NCBI GenBank assembly: GCA_016209885.1
Contig: JACQVF010000030.1
Coordinates: forward strand, 1-64,000
Length of the DNA: 64,000 bases
DNA from: Gemmatimonadota bacterium
GTDB taxonomy: Bacteria; Gemmatimonadota; Gemmatimonadetes; Longimicrobiales; Gaopeijiaceae
Direction of reading: 5' to 3'
Positions 56,826 to 64,000 of this stretch are shown one piece after another. The first letter of the stretch is position 1, and the number at the start of each line of letters is the position of its first letter. The translations under genes and the position numbers were made by a program. Under the pieces are notes generated by a model. It was not told where the DNA came from, ran no database searches, and worked only from the letters and a program-made list of their open reading frames with translations.

Positions 56826-56987
56826 GGCAGACCGACGACGAACGGCCCCGGAATCACACCGAAATGTATCACCGTCACCCCCGGCGCGCCACTCCGAATC
56901 CGCGGCTCAAATACGCTCTTTCCGCCACCTCCCCCGCCCCGCGTGCGCGGCGTGATAAACAAATGTTTTCGGAAAAACGGGAACGCG

Positions 56988-57773
56988 TTACCGCCCCTGA
57001 AACGCCGGCGTTCGCTTGTCCAGGAACGCGCGCATCCCTTCCTGCATGTCCGTCGTGGAGGCGAGAAGCCCGAAGAGGTGGGACTCGAAGGAGAGGGCAT
57101 CTTCCGTGCTGGTCTCCAGGGCGCGGTGGACCGCGTGGATGGCGAGGCGGACGGCTACGGGCCCGTTCTTGAGGATTCGTTGAAGCAGTTCTTCGGCTCG
57201 CGGGAGTAGCTCCGCCTTGGGAGCCACGGCGTTCACGAGGCCGATGCGGTGGGCTTCGTTCGCGTCGATCGTATCGCCGGTGAGGATCATGGCGAGGGCC
57301 CGTCCGAGCCCGACGATCCGGGCTAGCCGCACGGTCCCGCCGTAGCCGGGAATGATCCCCAGGCTCACCTCCGGGAGACCGAAGCGCGCGTTTTCGCCGG
57401 CAATGCGCAAATGGCAGGCGAGAGCCAGCTCGCAGCCGCCGCCCAGGGCGTAGCCGTTGACCGCGGCCACCACGGGCTTGGGGAAGCGCTCGATGTCGAG
57501 GAGCACGCGCTGCCCCTGGCGGCTCACCTCGACGCCGCTCAGCGGGTCCATCCGGGCGAGCTCGGCGATATCGGCGCCGGCCACGAAGGCCTTCTCGCCC
57601 GTTCCGGTGACGATCACCCCGCGCACCGCGTCCTCATCGCGGAGCTCAGCGAACGCGCACTCCAGCGCCGCTATGGTCTCCCTGTTCAGGGCGTTCAGCT
57701 TCTCCGGGCGATTCACCCGCACCACCGCGACTGCGTCGCGGCGCTCCACCGTGACCAGCTCGTGCCCGCTCAT
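56988..57773 (-). CDS. enoyl-CoA hydratase/isomerase family protein
   Basis: A 261-residue crotonase-fold protein from the ATG at 57773. The oxyanion-hole strands AFVAGADIAEL and GYALGGGCELALACHLRIA and the Glu-bearing PEVSLGIIPGYGGTVRLARI segment with GRALAMILTG match hydratases active on short-chain enoyl-CoA. With the acyl-CoA ligase and 3-hydroxyacyl-CoA dehydrogenase in this window it fits fatty-acid degradation. It is transcribed on its own, 162 bp upstream of the recF start on the same strand. Confidence 0.92.
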   Translation of the reverse strand: MSGHELVTVERRDAVAVVRVNRPEKLNALNRETIAALECAFAELRDEDAVRGVIVTGTGEKAFVAGADIAELARMDPLSGVEVSRQGQRVLLDIERFPKPVVAAVNGYALGGGCELALACHLRIAGENARFGLPEVSLGIIPGYGGTVRLARIVGLGRALAMILTGDTIDANEAHRIGLVNAVAPKAELLPRAEELLQRILKNGPVAVRLAIHAVHRALETSTEDALSFESHLFGLLASTTDMQEGMRAFLDKRTPAFQGR

Positions 57774-58068
57774 CCTCGTCCTCGTGGGTAAGACGGCGCG
57801 TTGTAGGGGCGCCGGCACTACCTGGCTGCGCCCGGCGAAAAAGCTACGGACCTCGGCGGCGGCTCGCCACTCGTTGCCAATCCGCCGGCGCCGAACCGGG
57901 AGCCCTTCGGGAGCCCCAAGGCGGCATGGCATCGGCACTCGCGGCGGGTTAGCTTAGGTCATTGTGGCGCGGAGCCGTAACGGCGGCGACCGCCGCGCGG
58001 GCGCCGGGGGCAGGGCACGGAAGGCGCAACGGGATGAGCGACACCCGCCGCAAGGGAGGAGTGAGCCG

Positions 58069-58488
58069 ATGAGTCGATCGCTGAACAAGGTGATGCTGAT
58101 CGGAAACGTAGGCGCGGAACCGGAGATCCGCATGACCCCAAGCGGCACCAAGGTCGCCAAGGTCTCCCTGGCCACGAACCGGACCTTCACCGACCGGGCG
58201 GGCCAGCAACAGGAACGGACGGACTGGCATCGCCTTACGTTCTTCGGCAAGCTCTCCGACATCGTGGAGCAGTGGGTGCACAAGGGCCACCGGCTCTACG
58301 TCGAAGGTCGGATCGAGTACTCCCAAACCACCGATGACTCCGGGAGCCCTCGCTACTGGACCGACGTCGTCGTCACCGAGATGGTCATGCTGGGAACCGG
58401 CGCGGGACCCGAGGCGGCTGCCCCGGAGCCGTCGCGCCTCGCTGCCAACGAGGCCCTCACCGACGTGGATGACGACCTTCCGTTCTAG
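58069..58488 (+). CDS. ssb: single-stranded DNA-binding protein
   Basis: A 139-residue protein; the ATG at 58069 follows AGGGAGGA at 58053-58060. The OB fold is typical: LNKVMLIGNVGAEPEIRMTP, KVAKVSLATNRTF, ERTDWHRLTFFGKLSDIVEQ, VHKGHRLYVEGRIEYSQTTD. A short linker leads to the acidic tip DVDDDLPF that recruits replication and repair proteins. It forms a tetramer on single-stranded DNA. Upstream it is divergent from the enoyl-CoA hydratase gene. Confidence 0.96.
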   Translation: MSRSLNKVMLIGNVGAEPEIRMTPSGTKVAKVSLATNRTFTDRAGQQQERTDWHRLTFFGKLSDIVEQWVHKGHRLYVEGRIEYSQTTDDSGSPRYWTDVVVTEMVMLGTGAGPEAAAPEPSRLAANEALTDVDDDLPF

Positions 58489-58677
58489 CGGCGGATGCTC
58501 CCTCCCCGGGCCCCGCGGGCGCGGTCGGCACTGGGGACGATGCGGACAGGGCCGAGCGGCCCCGCGCCCCGCGCCGCTGACACCGCGCGGTCCGATCGCG
58601 CACCGGGCCCGCGATCGCAGGACGATCGCAGCACAACGGATGGCCGCGTAGGACGACCCCCAGGCCCACAGTAACGA

Positions 58678-58704
58678 CAAAAGCGACCGCGGACGCGGTC
58701 GCTT
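58678..58704 (-). terminator. intrinsic terminator for the leftward unknown-gene operon
   Basis: A perfect 10-bp GC-rich stem (58681-58690 with 58695-58704, loop GGAC) is followed on the minus strand by TTTTGTCGTT. It lies 36 bp beyond the stop of the gene at 58740, between converging genes. On the plus strand no T-tract follows, so it mainly ends the leftward transcript. Confidence 0.8.
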
Positions 58705-58739
58705 ACCAGCCTCTCCGTACCACCCAGGCCCGCCCCGCG

Positions 58740-59090
58740 CTACTCCACCGCCTCCACCCGAATCTCCTCTTCCCACAGCCCGAGCAGATACTCGTGGTAC
58801 CGCCCCGGATGCCGACGGTAGTCCTCCACCCACACCTCGAACGGCGGCAGAGCCAGCCGTCGCGTCATCCGCTCCGTCAACAGCCCTACCATCCCACTGA
58901 ACGAAACCTCGCCCTCCTCCCCCGACTCGCGCGCAGCCTCCTGGGCCAGCACGTAGATCTCATCCGGCGAAAGCAGCAGGAAAAGCTCTGCCACCTGCGC
59001 CGAACAGTAGTCGTGATACTTGGCCCGGAGAATCTGCGCGTCCAGCTCCCCAGTCCCTTCCGAATGAGGCCTGCCCCCGGCCTCGCTCAC
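58740..59090 (-). CDS. hypothetical protein, related to the protein at 59824-60417
   Basis: A 116-residue soluble protein starting at GTG. It is helical with a central LRAKYHDYCSAQVAELFLLL stretch and a late RRLALPPFEVWVEDYRRHPG motif. Both line up with RARYEQYRRRQAARLVTLIA and LLPLPPFERWREDLANNP in the larger protein encoded 0.7 kb away, in the same order and spacing, so I infer a shared unnamed domain of about 90 residues. The GTG overlaps a TGA in another frame (GTGA), hinting at a small upstream gene. Function unknown. Confidence 0.65.
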   Translation of the reverse strand: MSEAGGRPHSEGTGELDAQILRAKYHDYCSAQVAELFLLLSPDEIYVLAQEAARESGEEGEVSFSGMVGLLTERMTRRLALPPFEVWVEDYRRHPGRYHEYLLGLWEEEIRVEAVE

Positions 59091-59196
59091 TCCAACACCC
59101 CCAGGTAGAGGCCCACTTCGCCGCCTCGCGCAGCCGCATCACCTCGCGGCTCCGCCCCAGTCGCATCGCCTCTACCTTTACGCCCCACCCTTCCAT
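59087..59196 (-). CDS. possible 36-residue peptide, frame interrupted
   Basis: An ATG at 59196 follows a GGGAGG site with good spacing and encodes MEGWGVKVEAMRLGRSREVM, then RLREA. In this frame it runs on across the next gene start. Shifting one base near 59119-59124 gives EVGLYLGVLE and a stop that overlaps the next GTG, the junction style used by nearly every gene pair here. Either a one-base loss has broken a tiny gene, or the peptide is chance. It has no recognisable family. Confidence 0.3.
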
Positions 59197-59215
59197 GCGT
59201 CAAGCCTCCCGTTCC

Positions 59216-59437
59216 TCAGGTGGCCCGCTCCGGAAACTGCCCGATCCCCTGCCCCCTCACCTCCTCCTCCGACCCCTCCCCCCGCCCACGAAGGTGCCGA
59301 TATATGGAACGACGCGTCAGCCCGTACAACACCACCCGGCTCAGAAACTCCGGGTCCGTGCGCTGCACTTCCTCCGCCTGCGCCGCCAGGTCACGCGGCA
59401 ACCGCACATGAATCTGCACGGAACACGTCTCCCACAT
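59216..59437 (-). CDS. ribbon-helix-helix-like small protein
   Basis: A 73-residue protein from the ATG at 59437, preceded by GGGGGAAGG. The opening strand CSVQIHVRLPRDLAAQAEEV followed by DPEFLSRVVLYGLTRRSIY has the strand-helix-helix pattern of CopG/Arc-type DNA-binding proteins. The tail is acidic (GSEEE). A GTG start at 59524 would add 29 residues. It is the first gene of the leftward set and sits beside an AT-rich region with a perfect palindrome, so autoregulation is plausible. Confidence 0.55.
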   Translation of the reverse strand: MWETCSVQIHVRLPRDLAAQAEEVQRTDPEFLSRVVLYGLTRRSIYRHLRGRGEGSEEEVRGQGIGQFPERAT

Positions 59438-59551
59438 CGCCTTCCCCCAGGGCTCTCGTACTACGAAAAACAGCGAATCCTCCTCACGCCGCCAACCCGG
59501 GCCGCGTCCGCGGCTTCCGGCCACTCGCTATCCTCGGGCGAATGAAGTTGC

Positions 59552-59580
59552 ATGATAGTCCGCGAATTACTTCCGCGCAA
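59552..59580 (-). promoter_or_regulatory. candidate promoter for the ribbon-helix-helix gene
   Basis: On the minus strand TTGCGC (about 59575-59580) is followed after 17 bp by TATCAT (59552-59557), five of six matches to the -10 consensus. Transcription would start near 59545, about 105 bp before the ATG at 59437. Confidence 0.45.
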
Positions 59581-59700
59581 GCCTTTTCTGTAACCTCACA
59601 TGTTTCAAGGGGTTATCTGTAAGTAATTTCAACATAATAACTTACGACTTTCACCCTCCCGTATCCACTTGTTCACAGGGAGGTGAGCCCATGCGTGTTT

Positions 59701-59717
59701 TTCGAAATTATTTCGAA
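59701..59717. promoter_or_regulatory. 17-bp perfect palindrome, candidate operator
   Basis: TTCGAAAT and ATTTCGAA flank a single T. It lies in the AT-rich gap upstream of the ribbon-helix-helix gene, about 120 bp beyond its candidate promoter. The symmetry and setting suggest a dimeric repressor site; the binding protein is not known. Confidence 0.5.
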
Positions 59718-59823
59718 TGATGTGGCGCCGTTGCTGGGATTTGGGAGGGTAGTCGGGGAAAGAGCGCGCGGAGGTGCCGCGGGATTTTTTGGGAATTCTG
59801 GGGAGCGGGCAACGCGTGCGAGA

Positions 59824-60417
59824 TCACGGGAGCACGGAGCGCAGGAAAGCCTCCAGCGTATGCGGTTCGAAGGAGCGGAAGCGCTCGCGGACATCGGCCG
59901 GGGTCGGTTCGCGGAAGATGTCGGCGGTTCGGAGCGAGGCGGGCCGGCCCGGGGAGTGGAAGGCGATGAAGCCTCGCCATCCGTCCTCGTCGGCGTACAC
60001 GTTTAGGGCGGCATGCCAGACGCTTCCCCCGTGGGCGAGGGTACGTGTGTCCGTGAGGGTGGAGCGGCGGTGTGTGCGCGGCCTGGCGCCCCAGGCCTCA
60101 TCTTCGAGGTGGGCGAGCGGGTTGTTGGCCAGATCTTCGCGCCAGCGCTCGAAGGGCGGGAGCGGCAGGAGCTGGAGGCAGAGCTCGACGAGTGCGCGGG
60201 CGGGGTCCTTTGGGTCGAACGCGGCGCGCTGCAGGGCGCGGGCTCGCGCCGTCCGGTAGAGCGGCCGGACTGCGTCCCTCGCGATGAGCGTGACAAGCCG
60301 GGCGGCCTGTCGCCGCCGGTACTGTTCGTAGCGCGCCTTTAGCTGTGCCTCCGTGAGCTCCGGGCGTGGGAGAGAGCCCGGCGCGCGGTGGCCCGTAGCA
60401 TAGTGGGCGCGGTCCAT
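59824..60417 (-). CDS. hypothetical protein, larger member of a local pair
   Basis: A 197-residue protein from the ATG at 60417, preceded by GGGGA. Residues 20-110 (LTEAQLKARYEQYRRRQAAR to LPLPPFERWREDLANNP) align with the small protein at 58740-59090. A C-terminal extension has aromatic strands (SVWHAALNVYADEDGWRGFI) and a helical end (DVRERFRSFEPHTLEAFLRS). No signal peptide or known catalytic motif is present. It begins 47 bp after the 302-residue gene and ends at the AT-rich gap. Confidence 0.65.
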   Translation of the reverse strand: MDRAHYATGHRAPGSLPRPELTEAQLKARYEQYRRRQAARLVTLIARDAVRPLYRTARARALQRAAFDPKDPARALVELCLQLLPLPPFERWREDLANNPLAHLEDEAWGARPRTHRRSTLTDTRTLAHGGSVWHAALNVYADEDGWRGFIAFHSPGRPASLRTADIFREPTPADVRERFRSFEPHTLEAFLRSVLP

Positions 60418-60464
60418 AGGGTCCCCAGGGGTCGTGGTCCAGAGCGTCGTGCGGGCGCCGCGTC

Positions 60465-61373
60465 TCAATGCGCCGTGTGGCTTCCTGCCCACTCGGGGAC
60501 CGGGAGCGCGACGGGCTCGCTCAGCGGCTCGCGCATGCTGAGCTGGGCGAGGGTGCGGCGCACCCCGAACGTTTCGAGCACGTGACGTAGGGCGCGGTAG
60601 CGCTCGGGCTCGAAGCGCGCGTACAGGCGTCCGAACCCGGCGCGGATCTCCTCCATTTCGCGGATCGTCTCCGACAGAGAGAGGGGGAGGGGGAAGCGCA
60701 CCTGGTAGCGCAGCAGGGGATCAGGGTCCTCGGCGTGCGCCCTGCGAATGTCACGAGCGGGGAACGCCGCAAGGAGCGCCTCTTCGAGGATCGGGTGGCC
60801 CGTACGGTGGCCACCCTCGAAGAAGAGCGTGTTCGCGTCGTAGTCGAGGTGGGCGCGCGCCAGGCGCTCCGGCCCCGTGACGATTCGGACCGCCGTTGCC
60901 TCGTGAAGGTCGAGATCACGGGATACGTCCCGGAATCCGATGCGCAGAAGCGTGGGCCGCGCGATTGCACTGAAGCCGGTTCGTCCCAGCACGCTGAGAG
61001 CCAGGCCGAAGCAGTACTGTCCAAGCGGTCCGATCACTTCGCCGCCGCTCGCGAGCCGCGACGTCTGCGGCGTCTCCAGGAGAGAGCGCACGTACCGGAG
61101 CGTCGGATCGTAGACCCAGTCCAGGATCACGAGCTCGGCGCCAAGGTCGAGGCGCTTTACCTGAGCGCTCCCCAGGTCGATCACCTCGGACGACGACGCG
61201 TACTCGCCGTCCAGGACGAGGGCGAGGCCGATGTCCTCGATGCGGCCGCCGGGGAGATCGAGCTCGTGGCGATCCCGATACTGAACGATGGCCCGCGTGA
61301 GCGGCAACTCGCACACGCCGGGGACGTCCGCCATGGCCTCCGGGCGTGGCCTGGGCTGCACGGCGACTCTCAT
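60465..61373 (-). CDS. hypothetical protein
   Basis: A 302-residue protein; GGGAGGA precedes the ATG. The N-terminal part has strands (IEDIGLALVLDGEYASSSEV, DLGAELVILDWVYDP), the middle is Gly-rich (ASGGEVIGPLGQYCFGLALS), and the C-terminal third is helical and charged (SLSETIREMEEIRAGFGRLY). I recognise no family, signal peptide or catalytic motif. It leads the leftward group of unknown genes ending at the terminator near 58.7 kb. Confidence 0.7.
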   Translation of the reverse strand: MRVAVQPRPRPEAMADVPGVCELPLTRAIVQYRDRHELDLPGGRIEDIGLALVLDGEYASSSEVIDLGSAQVKRLDLGAELVILDWVYDPTLRYVRSLLETPQTSRLASGGEVIGPLGQYCFGLALSVLGRTGFSAIARPTLLRIGFRDVSRDLDLHEATAVRIVTGPERLARAHLDYDANTLFFEGGHRTGHPILEEALLAAFPARDIRRAHAEDPDPLLRYQVRFPLPLSLSETIREMEEIRAGFGRLYARFEPERYRALRHVLETFGVRRTLAQLSMREPLSEPVALPVPEWAGSHTAH

Positions 61374-61565
61374 AGGCTTCCTCCCGGTGAAACCGCGCGC
61401 TCGCGAAGCCGTCGGCGCGGCAAGGCAGCGAGGGCGGAGGCGGGGATTCGGGACTAGAAGGATAGCAATCTGTTTCCCAACTCCGCAAGCGATTTTCTAC
61501 GATGGCCTCGGGTGAGGACGGCATGGGACAGGGCCGGCCAGACAGCGTGACCGCCCGGGCCGCCC

Positions 61566-61594
61566 TTGTCGTAGAGCGCGGGGGCGGCTAAAAT
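61566..61594 (+). promoter_or_regulatory. rpsU promoter
   Basis: TTGTCG (61566-61571, four of six matches) and TAAAAT (61589-61594, five of six) are separated by exactly 17 bp. Transcription would begin near 61601, giving a leader of about 48 bases before the GTG start of rpsU. Confidence 0.6.
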
Positions 61595-61648
61595 ATGCAG
61601 CTTCGGTCGTGGCCGTGGATCGTGAACCCCGCGGGAAAGGTGCTCGTA

Positions 61649-61852
61649 GTGGAGGTCATCATTGGAGACAACGAGAGTCTGGAGCGGGCGCTTCGGCGCT
61701 TCAAGCGGAAGGTACAGCGGTCGGGGCTCTACTCGGAGCTTCGCAAGCGCCGGTACTACGAAAAGCCGAGTCAGCAGCGGAAGCGGAAGCGCGAGGCCGC
61801 GATCCGTCGCGAGCGCCGTCGGCGTAGACGCCAGCATCACGTGCCGATCTGA
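61649..61852 (+). CDS. rpsU: 30S ribosomal protein S21
   Basis: A 67-residue protein from the GTG at 61649, preceded by GGGAAAGG. An ATG at 61595 directly after the -10 box is in frame but would lie at or upstream of the transcription start. The sequence is classic S21: [38 protein letters not shown] and a very basic tail. S21 binds the small subunit near the mRNA anti-Shine-Dalgarno helix. It has its own promoter and terminator. Confidence 0.95.
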   Translation: MEVIIGDNESLERALRRFKRKVQRSGLYSELRKRRYYEKPSQQRKRKREAAIRRERRRRRRQHHVPI

Positions 61853-61892
61853 GGCAGGCAGCTCCACGGGTAGGCATTCGGTCGCGATCCTC

Positions 61893-61920
61893 ACGGCTCC
61901 GGACGGAGCCGTTTCCGTCT
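61893..61920 (+). terminator. rpsU terminator hairpin
   Basis: A perfect 8-bp stem (61893-61900 with 61905-61912, loop GGAC) starts 40 bp after the rpsU stop and is followed by TTCCGTCTTCG, a weak pyrimidine tract. It lies between converging genes. Confidence 0.65.
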
Positions 61921-61958
61921 TCGTCCTCGCCGGGCCCGGACCCGGATCGGTCCACGGC

Positions 61959-62765
61959 TCACGCCGCCGTTCGCAGAAACAGCGGATACAGATCTTCCCA
62001 GACGGCGAGCCGTTGGTGCGGTAGGACGTCGCCTGCGAAGCGGGCTATGAGCCGGTAGAGCGCGGGCCGCTCCCGCAGCCTGGAAGGGCTCAACCCCGTC
62101 ATGCCTGCGACGGCGCGGCAGAAGTTACCCCCGGACGAGAACCCGAGAAGCAGTGCGGCGCGGCCGATGCTGAGTTGCGGCCGCGTGGAGAGCAGGTGCC
62201 CGGCGGCGAGGATGCGGAACCATCGCAGGTAGAGGAACGGCGATGGGAGTCCGCGCCGACGGAAGCGCGCCTTGAGGGCGCCCTGCGACACGCCAGTCAC
62301 TCGTGTGAGTCGGTTCAGATCGGCGTAGCGGGCAGGGTACTCCAGAACGCGCCGCGCGAACCCGCAGAACGCCGCGGGGAGCGGGCGCCCGCTCGCATGG
62401 CCCAATCCCCTCAGAATCTCATCGGCGAATGATGGCGATGCGGTCGCACCCATCAGGGCGGCGAGGCGCGCGGGCCGGTCGTCCACGCCGAGGATCGCCA
62501 CGCCGATCCCTGCATCCGGGCCGTAGGCTACGTGGCGAGCGCGCGTCGCAGGGGCCAGAATGAGCACGGGCGCCCGTTGGGCGCCGAGGGCGCCGGCCCG
62601 GCGCACGAGCGGCAGCACCTCCTCTGTGGTCACGACCAGGCGCGGAAATCCGCGCTCCTGGGCTTCCAGCGCCTCGCTCTCCCCGCAGATGACGTCCTCA
62701 TCCGCGCGCGCCGCGCGCGCCACAGCGTCCCTTAGACGCCCTTCCGGCAGGGCAGCGGCGATCAC
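61959..62765 (-). CDS. AraC-type helix-turn-helix regulator
   Basis: A 268-residue protein starting at GTG three bases after the dehydrogenase stop. The C-terminal 90 residues form an AraC-type double helix-turn-helix: ADLNRLTRVTGVSQGALKAR and IGRAALLLGFSSGGNFCRAV with AGMTGLSPSRLRE. The N-terminal 130 residues resemble a receiver-like or degenerate sensing fold (PRLVVTTEEVLPLVRRAGAL, IGVAILGVDDRPARLAALMG) with no clear ligand site. Being co-transcribed with a 3-hydroxyacyl-CoA dehydrogenase, it may regulate lipid metabolism; that is inference. Confidence 0.8.
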   Translation of the reverse strand: MIAAALPEGRLRDAVARAARADEDVICGESEALEAQERGFPRLVVTTEEVLPLVRRAGALGAQRAPVLILAPATRARHVAYGPDAGIGVAILGVDDRPARLAALMGATASPSFADEILRGLGHASGRPLPAAFCGFARRVLEYPARYADLNRLTRVTGVSQGALKARFRRRGLPSPFLYLRWFRILAAGHLLSTRPQLSIGRAALLLGFSSGGNFCRAVAGMTGLSPSRLRERPALYRLIARFAGDVLPHQRLAVWEDLYPLFLRTAA

Positions 62766-62768
62766 GAC

Positions 62769-63647
62769 TCAGAGGGGAAGCGGGACCGGCGTCGGGCCCG
62801 AGTAGTCGTAGAAGCCGCGGCCTGCCTTGCGCCCGTAGCGGCCCATGGCGTTGAGGCGCTTGAGAAGGGGCGGGGGCGCATAGCGGCTCTCTCGGTACTC
62901 GGCGAACATGATCTCAGCGATGCGGTATAGTGTATCGTTACCCACGAAGTCGCACAGGGTCAAGGGGCCCATGGGGTGTCCGCACCCCAGGACCATCCCG
63001 CGGTCGATGTCCTCGATGCTCGCCACGCCACGCTCCGCCGCGCGAATCGCGTCCAGCATGAAGGGGACCAGCAGAAGGTTCACCACGAACCCCGAGTTGT
63101 CCTTTGCGGTGACGGGCTCCTTCCCCAGCGCGCGGGCGAAGGCCAACGCTGCGTCGAACGCTTCCCGGCTCGTGGCGATCGTGCGCACGACCTCCACGAG
63201 CTTCATGACGGGCACGGGGTTGAAGAAGTGGAGACCGAGCATGCACTCGGGCCGCTTCGTGGCCGCGGCCATCTCCGTAAGCGTGAGCGAGCTCGTGTTG
63301 GACGCGAAGACCGTATTCGGCCCGCAGACGCGGTCCAGCTTCGCGAACAGCTCCTGCTTCGCCTCAAGATCCTCTACGATCGCCTCGATGACGAGATCGC
63401 GGTCGGCCAGATCCTGGAGCTCGGTCGTGAACGCGATCCGGCCCCACGCCTCGTCGCGCCTCTCGGCAGCAAGCTTGCCCCGCTCCACGGCACGATCCAT
63501 GGACGCGCGAATGCGCTTCCTTCCCGCGTCGACGGCGCCGCCGTCGACCTCCCGGACCACGATGTCGAAGCCCGCGGTGGCCGCCACCTCGGCGATCCCG
63601 CTCCCCATGAGCCCGCACCCGACGACTCCCAGCTTCCGGATCTCCAA
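62769..63647 (-). CDS. 3-hydroxybutyryl-CoA dehydrogenase
   Basis: A 292-residue NAD-dependent dehydrogenase. The Rossmann loop GVVGCGLMGSGIAEVAA is at the N-terminus, the catalytic region has FASNTSSLTLTEMAAA and LGLHFFNPVPVMKLVEVV (active-site His), and GKEPVTAKDNSGFVVNLLLV begins the dimerisation domain. It interconverts acetoacetyl-CoA and 3-hydroxybutyryl-CoA and likely longer chains. It precedes the AraC-type regulator by three bases. Confidence 0.93.
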   Translation of the reverse strand: MEIRKLGVVGCGLMGSGIAEVAATAGFDIVVREVDGGAVDAGRKRIRASMDRAVERGKLAAERRDEAWGRIAFTTELQDLADRDLVIEAIVEDLEAKQELFAKLDRVCGPNTVFASNTSSLTLTEMAAATKRPECMLGLHFFNPVPVMKLVEVVRTIATSREAFDAALAFARALGKEPVTAKDNSGFVVNLLLVPFMLDAIRAAERGVASIEDIDRGMVLGCGHPMGPLTLCDFVGNDTLYRIAEIMFAEYRESRYAPPPLLKRLNAMGRYGRKAGRGFYDYSGPTPVPLPL

Positions 63648-63694
63648 GGTTCCCTCCTACCTGAGTACGGCCATGACAGTGTGAGCAATCGGCC

Positions 63695-64000
63695 TCAGCC
63701 GCTCAACCGCTCGCCCGCTCCCGTTCCGAACAGATCGCTCGTGATGGTCTTGACGTGCCGCCGGATCCAGCGGCGCCACGACGCCGGCGGCGGCTCCAGG
63801 GTCTCTCCGGCCTCCAGCCGGTCCAGGACCCCTTCCACCTCGCTGCGCACCTCATGGAGCCGCTTGCGGTGGGCCCGCGCCACCGCCCAAACGATGAGCC
63901 CCACGATACCGGCGCCCGCGGTCGCGCCCGCGCCCAGGGCCAGAGCGAGCGGGGCGAGCGTCGCTGCGCCGGCGGCCGCGAAGAACGTCGCGGCTCCACC
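63695..64000 (-). CDS. membrane protein, 3' part
   Basis: The frame is open to the window edge, so only the C-terminal 101 residues are seen. A Gly/Ala-rich double hydrophobic region (AATLAPLALALGAGATAGAG, then IVGLIVWAVA) is followed by a helical cytoplasmic tail (HRKRLHEVRSEVEGVLDRLE) ending RRHVKTITSDLFGTGAGERL. The family is not recognised. The 3' end lies in octamer-like repeats (63693-63721). Confidence 0.55.
   Translation of the reverse strand, partial: GGAATFFAAAGAATLAPLALALGAGATAGAGIVGLIVWAVARAHRKRLHEVRSEVEGVLDRLEAGETLEPPPASWRRWIRRHVKTITSDLFGTGAGERLSG

Larger units (their letters stand above)
59438..59823. other. AT-rich control region
   Basis: This 386-bp gap is clearly poorer in GC than all surroundings between about 59540 and 59720. 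It contains a candidate minus-strand promoter, an imperfect inverted repeat (GTAAGT at about 59619-59624 with ACTTAC at about 59640-59645) and the 17-bp palindrome at 59701-59717. No gene is supported in it, although a plus-strand frame from 59683 is open. Confidence 0.6.

Noticed and set aside
56826-56987. Replication origin upstream of recF
   Set aside because: The gap is short, holds no cluster of DnaA boxes, and dnaA and dnaN are absent.
59683-60006. Plus-strand frame starting in the AT-rich gap
   Set aside because: It overlaps the well-supported minus-strand gene at 59824-60417 and its start lies just before the palindrome; composition is Gly/Arg-rich without a domain.
61595-61648. Upstream ATG as the rpsU start
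   Set aside because: It lies directly after the -10 box, and the added residues are absent from the S21 family.

Overview
This window is about 68-70% GC by eye and almost fully coding. It comes from a diderm bacterium: it carries a complete Mla-type outer-membrane lipid transport operon, several predicted outer-membrane barrels and many secreted or lipid-anchored proteins. A futalosine-route menaquinone gene (mqnA), a DUF5916 barrel protein, an M1 peptidase carrying its own barrel and a secreted protease with a dockerin-like tail together suggest Gemmatimonadota or a close relative. That placement is inference, because no rRNA or tRNA gene is visible. I found no insertion sequence, prophage or CRISPR array.

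Layout. 1-5.5 kb: end of a SIMPL protein, a DUF1499 protein, a lipoprotein, a DUF445 membrane protein, an exported acetamidase/formamidase and two tiny membrane proteins. 5.7-9.8 kb (minus): transglutaminase-like protein and a two-part ABC exporter whose ATPase is frameshifted. 9.9-13.1 kb (minus): tightly overlapped cutA-TPR-macro-DGQHR operon. 13.2-17.9 kb (minus): acyl-CoA ligase, OsmC, TPR, and folE-queD-Trm112-like. 18.5-19.9 kb (minus): matrixin-like lipoprotein and a barrel protein. 20.1-24.2 kb (plus): metal-importer operon with an outer-membrane partner but no ATPase. 24.3-28.8 kb: nfo, a coiled-coil protein, a hypothetical and an M6 protease. 28.8-39 kb: fumC, two SDRs, trxB, ferredoxin-NADP reductase, AI-2E-type membrane protein, Nudix and mlaDFE. 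39-45 kb: mqnA, a decayed histidine kinase, a site-2 protease, rho and a phosphoribosyltransferase. 45-51 kb: M1-barrel fusion and DUF5916 protein. 51.3-56.8 kb (minus): recF-dciA-gyrB plus a DAK2-DegV fusion. 57-64 kb: enoyl-CoA hydratase, ssb, an unrecognised cluster of small proteins around an AT-rich control region, rpsU, and a 3-hydroxyacyl-CoA dehydrogenase with an AraC-type regulator.

Genome style. Neighbouring genes are very often joined by ATGA or GTGA stop/start overlaps, so operon reading is reliable, and GTG starts are common. Gene ends often carry short tandem repeats (7-10 bp units) or GC-rich hairpins. At least two loci (7.48 and 40.3 kb), and perhaps a third (59.12 kb), look interrupted by loss of one base, twice in a G/C run. 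That may be real decay or sequence error.

The most unusual content is the 58.7-61.4 kb cluster of two related unknown proteins with a ribbon-helix-helix candidate and a perfect 17-bp palindrome, the hairpin-rich non-coding stretch at 50.98-51.1 kb, and the 110-bp element with 20-bp inverted ends at 1.0-1.1 kb.
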